Assembly (NCBI GenBank): GCA_937919125.1
Contig: CALFOB010000041.1
Location: 1 to 6,550, forward strand
From: an uncultured Micrococcales bacterium
GTDB lineage: Bacteria; Actinomycetota; Actinomycetes; Actinomycetales; Microbacteriaceae
Length of the DNA stretch: 6,550 nt
Direction of reading: 5' to 3'
Positions 6,549 to 6,550 of the stretch are shown here, piece by piece (the stretch's first letter is position 1; each line of letters opens with the position of its first letter). Below the pieces are notes generated by a model. It did not search any database. It was not told where the DNA came from and saw only the letters and a list, made by a program, of their open reading frames with translations. Position numbers and translations under genes: made by a program.

Positions 6549-6550
6549 GG

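Noticed and set aside
1..6550. Mobile elements, CRISPR arrays, tRNA/rRNA genes, defence or secretion systems
   Set aside because: Nothing resembling transposases, terminal inverted repeats, regularly spaced repeats or structural RNA was seen. Nearly every base belongs to ordinary metabolic genes.

Overview
This window looks like part of a compact actinobacterial genome. Base composition is moderate (mid-40s % G+C by eye) and the genes are packed almost end to end. The protein styles fit Actinobacteria: a CBS-type CorC/HlyC C-terminus ending in LEELVGEVQDATRRD, a MetX N-terminus of the form TPEDTVPSELITEE...GAWRDGDP, a GT87-type membrane glycosyltransferase, and an M20D amidohydrolase with an ANHSNKAKFDD ending. 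The low G+C, the frequent CTA (Leu) and AGA (Arg) codons and the overlapping gene ends suggest a streamlined lineage, for example a small freshwater Microbacteriaceae. That placement is a guess from memory of the families, not a search result.

Layout from left to right: (1) the 3' end of a CBS-domain CorC/HlyC (CNNM-like) membrane protein gene on the + strand, ending at 335. (2) An Old Yellow Enzyme family flavin oxidoreductase on the - strand (332-1408), whose stop codon overlaps the previous one. (3) A 72-base divergent intergenic region. (4) A polytopic GT87/DUF2029-type glycosyltransferase on the + strand (1481-2716), with a TTG start and a strong Shine-Dalgarno. (5) A two-gene methionine operon on the - strand, metY (3923-5221) followed by metX (2697-3902); the end of metX overlaps the glycosyltransferase by 20 bases. 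(6) A 118-base intergenic region with a good candidate promoter for metYX and small helically phased repeats. (7) An M20-family amidohydrolase on the - strand (5340-6548), whose start lies two bases from the window edge.

Functionally, MetX acylates homoserine and MetY replaces the acyl group with sulfide to make homocysteine, so the pair forms the direct-sulfhydrylation entry to methionine. The other genes appear to be independent housekeeping or accessory functions: ene reduction, extracytoplasmic glycan assembly, amide hydrolysis, and membrane or ion homeostasis. I found no mobile element, CRISPR array, RNA gene, phage gene or defence system. The points worth a second look are regulatory and genomic: the metYX upstream region, a possible leaderless oxidoreductase mRNA, two tail-to-tail gene overlaps, and unusually many CTAG sites.
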